Shown here: positions 59,015 to 64,000 of the stretch, one piece after another
How positions within the stretch are numbered: position 1 is the first letter of the stretch
Layout of the letters: every line of letters starts with the position of its first letter
Source: Sphingopyxis sp.
GTDB taxonomy: Bacteria; Pseudomonadota; Alphaproteobacteria; Sphingomonadales; Sphingomonadaceae
NCBI GenBank assembly: GCA_017745175.1
Contig: JAGHZY010000009.1
Location: 37,445 to 101,444 of the forward strand
Direction of reading: 5' to 3'
Length of the DNA stretch: 64,000 nt
The notes under the pieces: model-generated
The model's database searches: none
Seen by the model: the letters and a program-made list of their open reading frames with translations, nothing else
What the model was told of the DNA's origin: nothing
Program-made: the position numbers and the translations under genes

Positions 59015-60361
59015 ATGAGCTACGACATTCATATCATCGGCGGCGGCCTCGCGGGTTCCGAGGCGGCGTGGCAGCTCGCCGGGGCGGGCTATCGCGTGCG
59101 CCTGTCCGAAATGCGCGGCGGCGGTGACACGACCCCCGCGCACCAGGGCGACACGCTCGCCGAGATGGTCTGTTCGAACAGCTTCCGCAGCGACGACGGC
59201 GACAGCAATGCTGTCGGCCTGCTCCACCGCGAGATGCGCACGCTCGGCTCGATCATCATGCGCGAGGCTGACGCGACCAAGGTTCCCGCGGGCTCGGCGC
59301 TCGCGGTCGACCGCGACCTCTTCTCGGACGGCGTTACGCGGGCGCTCGCCGGCCACCCCAACGTCACCATCGTCCGCGAACGCATCGACACGCTCCCCGC
59401 TGCGGGGCTGACGATCGTCGCCACCGGTCCGCTGACCGCCGCATCGCTCGCGACCAGCATCGGTGCCGCGACCGGCAAGGATGCGCTCGCCTTTTTCGAC
59501 GCCATCGCGCCGATCGTCTACCGCGACAGCATCGACATGGACGTCGCGTGGATGGCGAGCCGCTGGGACAAGGTCGGCCCGATCGGCGACGGCAAGGACT
59601 ATATCAATTGCCCGATGGACAAGGACCAGTATCACGCCTTCGTCCATGGGCTGATCGACGGCGACAAGACCGATTTCAAGGACTGGGAAAAGGACACGCC
59701 CTATTTCGAGGGCTGCATGCCGATCGAGGTGATGGCCGAACGCGGCGTCGAAACCTTGCGCTTCGGCCCGATGAAAGGCGTCGGGCTCGACAACCCGCGC
59801 ACCGGGCGCTGGCCCTATGCGGTCGTCCAGCTCCGCCAGGACAATGCGCTCGGCACGCTCTGGAACATGGTCGGCTTCCAGACCAAGCTCAAACATGGCG
59901 CGCAGGTCGAACTGTTCCGCACCATCCCGGGGCTCGAGAGAGCCGAATTCGCACGCCTCGGCGGCCTCCACCGCAACAGCTTCATCCGCTCGCCCGAACT
60001 GCTCGACGGCCAGCTTCGCCTCAAATCGGCGCCGCATATCCGCTTTGCGGGGCAGATCACCGGCTGCGAGGGCTATGTCGAAAGCGCCGCGATCGGCCTC
60101 GTCGCCGCGCGCTTCGCGATCGCCGAGCTCGGCGGTCGCACGCTGCCCCCGCCGCCGCCCGAAACCGCACTGGGCGCGCTGCTCGGCCATATCACCGGCG
60201 GCGCCGATGCATCATCCTATCAGCCGATGAACGTCAATTTTGGCCTCTTCCCGCCGCTCGCCGAGGATGTCCGCAAGAAGGACCGCAAGCTCGGCTATAC
60301 GCAGCGCGCCGGAAAGGCGCTCGCCGAATGGATCCGGCAGGCTGAAGGCGTCGTGGCCTGA
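59015..60361 (+). CDS. trmFO: Methylenetetrahydrofolate-tRNA (uracil-54 C5) methyltransferase, FAD/NADH-dependent
   Basis: 448 residues. It makes m5U54 in the T-loop of tRNA using methylene-THF. FAD-binding N-terminus [20 protein letters not shown]; family segments [23 protein letters not shown] [36 protein letters not shown] and [20 protein letters not shown]. Length is typical. Confidence 0.95.
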   Translation: MSYDIHIIGGGLAGSEAAWQLAGAGYRVRLSEMRGGGDTTPAHQGDTLAEMVCSNSFRSDDGDSNAVGLLHREMRTLGSIIMREADATKVPAGSALAVDRDLFSDGVTRALAGHPNVTIVRERIDTLPAAGLTIVATGPLTAASLATSIGAATGKDALAFFDAIAPIVYRDSIDMDVAWMASRWDKVGPIGDGKDYINCPMDKDQYHAFVHGLIDGDKTDFKDWEKDTPYFEGCMPIEVMAERGVETLRFGPMKGVGLDNPRTGRWPYAVVQLRQDNALGTLWNMVGFQTKLKHGAQVELFRTIPGLERAEFARLGGLHRNSFIRSPELLDGQLRLKSAPHIRFAGQITGCEGYVESAAIGLVAARFAIAELGGRTLPPPPPETALGALLGHITGGADASSYQPMNVNFGLFPPLAEDVRKKDRKLGYTQRAGKALAEWIRQAEGVVA

Positions 60362-60373
60362 CCAGATGCGATT

Positions 60374-60423
60374 CCCGGCGAAAGCCGGGACTCATGGCGC
60401 AGAGACCCCGGCTTTCGCCGGGG
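60374..60423. terminator. Paired CCCGGCGAAAGCCGGG palindromes
   Basis: CCCGGCGAAAGCCGGG (60374-60389) and CCCCGGCTTTCGCCGGGG (60406-60423) are each self-complementary hairpins and complementary to each other. They lie between convergent trmFO and the EF-hand gene, so a terminator role is likely. This GAAA-loop type differs in sequence from repeat family A-E. Confidence 0.6.
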
Positions 60424-60432
60424 ATCACATTA

Positions 60433-60900
60433 TCAACAACTGCACTTCGGCTTCGCCGCCTGCTTCGGCGCGGTCGTCGCGAACTCGGCGCGCGTCAGGT
60501 CGCCCGATCTGTCGGCATCGGCGCCGGCGAAGCGCTGCCCCGTCGCCGCCGCCCATTCCTCGAAGGTCAGGAGATTGTTGCCGTCCTTGTCGAGCTTGCG
60601 GAACACCGCGGTGCGCGACGACATCAGCTCGACGCGGCTGATCCGGTCGTTGCGGTCGCGATCGAAGCGGTTGAAACGCCGCTCCTCGCGCGACGCCTCC
60701 TTTGCGGCGGGCAGCTCGGGCGGTGCGGGCCCGCGCTTCGGGGCGTTCGCTGCCGCAACAGGGATCGCGGGCAGGGCGGGTGGCGGATCGGGCAGCACTT
60801 CCTCCTCGGCGATCTGCGTATAGCCCTTCCACAGGAAGAGGCCGCCGGTCAGCAGCAGCGCGCTCGCCACGCCACCGACCAGAAATCGGGAAATCGCCAT
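60433..60900 (-). CDS. EF-hand calcium-binding protein with N-terminal anchor
   Basis: 155 residues. N-terminal hydrophobic segment (FLVGGVASALLLTGGLFLWK), a Pro/Ala-rich linker and three EF-hand loops: DRDRNDRISRVE, DKDGNNLLTFEE and DADRSGDLTRAE, all with Asp at loop positions 1, 3 and mostly 5. It ends in Cys-Ser-Cys. It is probably periplasmic, anchored and calcium-responsive; role unknown. Divergent from oxyR. Confidence 0.85.
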   Translation of the reverse strand: MAISRFLVGGVASALLLTGGLFLWKGYTQIAEEEVLPDPPPALPAIPVAAANAPKRGPAPPELPAAKEASREERRFNRFDRDRNDRISRVELMSSRTAVFRKLDKDGNNLLTFEEWAAATGQRFAGADADRSGDLTRAEFATTAPKQAAKPKCSC

Positions 60901-60962
60901 TTGCTCCTCCGCGCCCGTTGATCGCTTCGGCTATCACGCCGCGGATGATGGCGACAGCGGAT

Positions 60963-60979
60963 GCCGCCATAATGGCGGC
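60963..60979. promoter_or_regulatory. Perfect palindrome between the EF-hand gene and oxyR
   Basis: GCCGCCAT-A-ATGGCGGC, 8-base arms, 57 bases upstream of oxyR and 63 upstream of the EF-hand gene. It could be an operator. It does not look like the ATAG-spaced OxyR consensus. Confidence 0.4.
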
Positions 60980-61035
60980 GAAATTCAATCGAAAAACCCT
61001 CTCGAAATTGCACAGATGATTGCTACATTCGATCA

Positions 61036-61941
61036 ATGCACAACTACCTCCCTTCGCTGAAGCAGATGCAATATCTCGTCGCGCTGCACGAGCACGGCCA
61101 TTTCGGCCGCGCCGCCGACGCGTGCAACGTCACCCAGTCGACGCTGTCGGCGGGCATCCGCGAGCTCGAGACCCTGCTCGGCCAGACGCTCGTCGAACGC
61201 ACCCGCCGCGTCGTGCGCTTCACCATGCTCGGCAATGCGATCGTCGAAAAGGCGCACCGTGTGCTCCGCGAGGCCGAGGAACTCGCCGACATGGCCGCCG
61301 CCGCCGCCGCGCCGCTCGTCGGCGAACTGCGCATGAGCGTGATCCCGACGATCGCGCCCTTTCTCCTCCCCGGCCTGCTCCCGCGGCTGCGCAAGGAGCG
61401 TCCGTCGCTGAAGCTCTTCCTGCGCGAGGAACCGAGCGCGCAGGCGTGCGAGTCGCTCCACCATGGCGCCGTCGACTGCGTCCTGCTCGCGCTTCCCTAT
61501 GCCTGCGGCGACGTCGAGGCCGAAAATCTGTTCGACGATGCGCTGTTCGTCGCCTTTCCCGGCGACCAGTCGGAGGATCTGCCTGCAATGGTCAGCGCCG
61601 ACCAGCTCGATCCCGCGCAGATGTTGATGCTCGAGGACGGGCATTGCCTGAAGGATCATGTCCTCGCCGCGTGCAACCGCCCCGAACTGCGCGCCGGCGC
61701 GCGGATGATGGGCACCTCGCTGCACACGCTCGTCCAGATGGTCGACAACGGCCTCGGCATCACAATGCTGCCCCAGATGGCGATCGAGGCCGGCATCCTC
61801 GACCATACCGACATCGACACGCGGCCGCTCGATTCGGAGCACGACTGGCGCACGATCGCGCTCGTCTGGCGCAAGGGCAGCCCGCGCGCCGACGAATTCC
61901 GGATGCTCGCGGATATTTTCAGGAAGCATCAGGTAAATTGA
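61036..61941 (+). CDS. oxyR: LysR-type hydrogen peroxide sensor OxyR
   Basis: 301 residues. N-terminal winged HTH (PSLKQMQYLVALHEHGHFGR, ACNVTQSTLSAGIRELETLL). The redox pair is conserved as Cys204 and Cys213 in EDGHCLKDHVLAACN, with the same nine-residue spacing as Cys199/Cys208 of Escherichia coli OxyR, so a disulfide switch is expected. It is not next to a catalase or ahpC gene; the nearest peroxidase gene is the peroxiredoxin at 56 kb. Confidence 0.92.
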   Translation: MHNYLPSLKQMQYLVALHEHGHFGRAADACNVTQSTLSAGIRELETLLGQTLVERTRRVVRFTMLGNAIVEKAHRVLREAEELADMAAAAAAPLVGELRMSVIPTIAPFLLPGLLPRLRKERPSLKLFLREEPSAQACESLHHGAVDCVLLALPYACGDVEAENLFDDALFVAFPGDQSEDLPAMVSADQLDPAQMLMLEDGHCLKDHVLAACNRPELRAGARMMGTSLHTLVQMVDNGLGITMLPQMAIEAGILDHTDIDTRPLDSEHDWRTIALVWRKGSPRADEFRMLADIFRKHQVN

Positions 61942-61960
61942 AGGTCCGGAAACCCGACGG

Positions 61961-62086
61961 GAAGCGGGCACTCTCTTTCGTCGCCACCCCGGACTTGATC
62001 CGGGGTCCATGACTTCAGCGCTGCGATGGATCCCGGATCAAGTCCGGGGTGACGAATGTCCGGAATCCACTCCAAAAGCGGACAGC
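61961..62086 (+). repeat. Palindromic dispersed repeat, copy E
   Basis: Core 61979-62055 with copy A-like arms and the same GACTTCAGCGCTGCG loop. Flanks CACTCTCTTTCG and TGTCCGGAATCCACTCC are kept. It lies between convergent oxyR and the amidohydrolase gene. A further CCCCGGGG-CTGG-CCCCCGGGGG hairpin follows at about 62093-62115. Confidence 0.85.
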
Positions 62087-62125
62087 GGGAACCCCGGGGC
62101 TGGCCCCCGGGGGTGACGGGAAAAC

Positions 62126-64000
62126 CTACCTCGGTCGACCGCTATACCCGGCCGCCTTGCGCAGTTCGTCCGCATCCATGACATAACCGTCGCTCACCAC
62201 CGTCACGACGCGGCGGAGCGCGCCGAGATCGGTCGAGGGGTCGCCGTCGACGAGCACCATGTCGGCTTCCTTGCCGACGGCGATCGAGCCGGTGCGCTTG
62301 TCGGCGCCAACGACGCGGGCGGGCAGGATGGTCGCGCTCCGGATCGCCTCGGCGGGGGTGAAACCCGCCTGCCGATAGATTTCGAGTTCGCGGATCAGCT
62401 CGATTCCCCAGCCGTCGGTGCCCGCGACGATCGGCACGCCCGCCTTGTGCAGCCGGCCGACCAGCTCGACCATCTTCGCATAGCTCTTGCGATAATCGTC
62501 GCGTGTCAGCCCTTCGACCAGCGGATAGCCTCCGGCGGTGAAGACCGAGCGCTCGAGCACGGGCGAGATGATGCCCATATAGGGGGCATAGGCGGGCTGC
62601 GGCTTGCCGCCGTCCTGCGTGAGCATGCCTTCGAAGATGACGATGGTCGGGTCGACGATGGTCTTCTTTTTCGCGAGGTCGGCGACGAAGCCCGCCATCG
62701 GCGGGGCGTCGAGATCGACGTCCTTGAAGTAGCGCGCCGGACCCTCGACGCGCTGGCGCGTGTTCGCCTTGTCGATTACCTCGCGCGGCATCGCTTCCAT
62801 CGCCACGAAATTGAGGTGGGTGAGTTCGTCGTAACCCGCAGCGACGGCCTCGCTCGGCTTCATTCCGGCGGGGACGTGCCCGTGGACGTGGAGGCCGAGC
62901 CGGTGCGCTTCGGCGGCGGCGGGGGCGATCCACGCGGGATTCATCGAGGTGTAGAATTTGACGCCCCAGAGGCCGGCGGCCTTGACGCGGCGCACCGCGG
63001 CGACCGCCTCGTCGGCGCTGCTCACCACCTCGGCGCCCTGCGCGGCGAGCGGGTCCTTGCGGTCGATGATCACCGAGATGAAGGGTTCGCCCATCAGCAG
63101 GGTGCCGGCGGCGCGGCGCTTCGTCGCCTCGACCGCGCGGTCGAAGGTCGTGCCGGGGCTGCGAAAGCTGGTGATGCCGTTCGCCATGTTCGACAAGACA
63201 TCCCAGTCGTCGCCGATGTGGAGATGGCTATCCCAGATGCCGGGCACCAGCGTCTTGCCGCGCCCGTCGATCATGCGCGTCCCCGCAGGGGCTTTCAGCG
63301 AGCCGGCAGCGGCGATCGCGGCGATCTTGCCATCGCGGGCGAGCACCGCGCGCGCGGTGAGGAACTCGCCCTTGTCGGCGTCGAACAGCCGGACATTGTC
63401 GAACAGCACGGGGGCCCTGGCGGCGGGGGTCAGGAAGCGTCGGGCGACACCGGCAACAGCTTCGGCGGTCGCCTTTTCCTGCGCGTCGCGGAGCTGCTTG
63501 AGCGCGCCCTCATAGCCTGCCGGGATCACCGAAATATAGCTGATATCGGCGAAATAGCGACGGTTCTCGTCGAGCCAGACGGGGAGCGGCGAGGGCAGGA
63601 TTCCGCTGATGAAGGCGAGCTGGACGGTTTTGGGGCCATCGGGGCCCTGAATGACCTGCGTCGGGCCGAAGGTCATCCGGCCCTTGCCGCTCGGCAGGAA
63701 ATCGAGCCCGGCATCGCCCGCCGCGGCGAGGGCATCGATCATCGGGGCGTTGGCAATACCGACCCCGCCCGCGGGGACATACCAGCCGCCGGCAGGGGCC
63801 TCGCCCGCATCATTGGCGGTTTTCCATGTCGCGCGGCCGCCCGCGACGCGAAACTCCTCGGCCGCGTCGCCCGAGGTGGTGACGCCGCGCACCGTCAGCG
63901 CCGCGATTGTGCCACCGGGACCGAAGGTCGTGACCTGGTCCATTTCGGTGATCCAGCCGCGCAGTTCCTGCGACCAGCGATAGGCGGTGCGGCCGTCGGC
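62126..64000 (-). CDS. Amidohydrolase-family protein (5' end outside window)
   Basis: At least 624 residues; the frame stays open to base 64000, so the N-terminus is missing. TIM-barrel metal site: TLVPGIWDSHLHIGDDWD (HxH), HGHVPAGMKPSEAVAAG (second His pair), VPIVAGTDGWGIELIRELEI (metal Asp). The later GFTPAEAIRSATILPARVVG and KRTGSIAVGKEADMVLVDGD segments are typical of imidazolonepropionase/peptidase-type members. A long region before the barrel (first ~200 residues seen) is beta-rich and not part of the catalytic domain. Substrate unknown; it may be exported, which cannot be judged without the start. Confidence 0.88.
   Translation of the reverse strand, partial: ADGRTAYRWSQELRGWITEMDQVTTFGPGGTIAALTVRGVTTSGDAAEEFRVAGGRATWKTANDAGEAPAGGWYVPAGGVGIANAPMIDALAAAGDAGLDFLPSGKGRMTFGPTQVIQGPDGPKTVQLAFISGILPSPLPVWLDENRRYFADISYISVIPAGYEGALKQLRDAQEKATAEAVAGVARRFLTPAARAPVLFDNVRLFDADKGEFLTARAVLARDGKIAAIAAAGSLKAPAGTRMIDGRGKTLVPGIWDSHLHIGDDWDVLSNMANGITSFRSPGTTFDRAVEATKRRAAGTLLMGEPFISVIIDRKDPLAAQGAEVVSSADEAVAAVRRVKAAGLWGVKFYTSMNPAWIAPAAAEAHRLGLHVHGHVPAGMKPSEAVAAGYDELTHLNFVAMEAMPREVIDKANTRQRVEGPARYFKDVDLDAPPMAGFVADLAKKKTIVDPTIVIFEGMLTQDGGKPQPAYAPYMGIISPVLERSVFTAGGYPLVEGLTRDDYRKSYAKMVELVGRLHKAGVPIVAGTDGWGIELIRELEIYRQAGFTPAEAIRSATILPARVVGADKRTGSIAVGKEADMVLVDGDPSTDLGALRRVVTVVSDGYVMDADELRKAAGYSGRPR

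Noticed and set aside
60983..61037. ATTCAATCGAA and TTCGATCAAT near oxyR as an autoregulatory OxyR site
   Set aside because: The halves are imperfect and spaced about 40 bases apart, unlike the ATAG-spaced OxyR motif.
1..64000. tRNA or rRNA genes, CRISPR array, integrated phage or insertion sequence
   Set aside because: No clover-leaf sequence, regularly spaced direct repeats, integrase or transposase frame was seen in any gap; gaps are short and accounted for. A tRNAscan or similar run would be decisive.

Overview
The window is a GC-rich, gene-dense chromosomal stretch of an alphaproteobacterium, most likely Sphingomonadaceae and probably Sphingopyxis or a close relative. This rests on gene order (ispH-thrB-rnhA; argS-SPOR-nagZ-scpA-scpB-tatABC), a TonB receptor with its own FecI/FecR pair, and dispersed CCCGGACTTGATCCGGG palindromes. 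It is an inference without a database search. I found no tRNA, rRNA, CRISPR array, insertion sequence, integrase or phage module. No gap between genes exceeds about 300 bases.

Layout. 1-9.5 kb: end of an acyl-CoA dehydrogenase; an ECF sigma / FecR / TonB-receptor surface-signalling operon (minus strand); a large autotransporter; a SAM methyltransferase. 9.6-25.2 kb: glucokinase, then a polyamine-catabolism locus. It holds a PuuD-like hydrolase, a SpuC-like aminotransferase, a DUF808 protein, and a minus-strand run of nine genes (PuuA-like ligase, PuuB-like oxidase, class III aminotransferase, second PuuA-like ligase, PotF-PotH-PotI-PotA importer). A third aminotransferase diverges from the run. 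25.2-28 kb: PhoR-like kinase, a Tat-exported protein and an FAH-family hydrolase. 28.1-35.3 kb: a Flp/Tad pilus operon, cpaA-B-C-D-E-tadB-tadC, with no cpaF ATPase and no pilin. 35.3-40 kb: FAD oxidoreductase, YegP-like protein, rnhA-thrB-ispH and a lipoprotein. 40.1-46.7 kb: argS, SPOR protein, nagZ, scpA, scpB, tatA, tatB, tatC, entericidin. 47-55.7 kb: mgtE, cyclophilin, nitronate monooxygenase, nadC, RNase T2, MFS transporter, pgsA, moaD, moaE, MaoC dehydratase. 55.9-64 kb: peroxiredoxin, glycine-zipper protein, TauD-like dioxygenase, a host-attachment gene remnant, YhhN protein, trmFO, EF-hand protein, oxyR and an amidohydrolase that runs off the end.

How the genes work together. The polyamine genes give uptake (Pot), gamma-glutamylation (PuuA), oxidation (PuuB), gamma-glutamyl-GABA hydrolysis (PuuD) and transamination. 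The aldehyde dehydrogenase step (PuuC) and a regulator are not in the window. The Tad genes give peptidase, secretin, lipoprotein, localisation protein and platform proteins, but the motor and pilin must be elsewhere.

The most notable non-coding signal is a family of about 75-140 bp palindromic elements. All five copies lie between convergent gene ends. Other leads are a CTG start overlapping the fecR stop codon, a LiuR-type palindrome upstream of the nitronate monooxygenase gene, a Fur-like palindrome upstream of the methyltransferase gene, and the host-attachment remnant.
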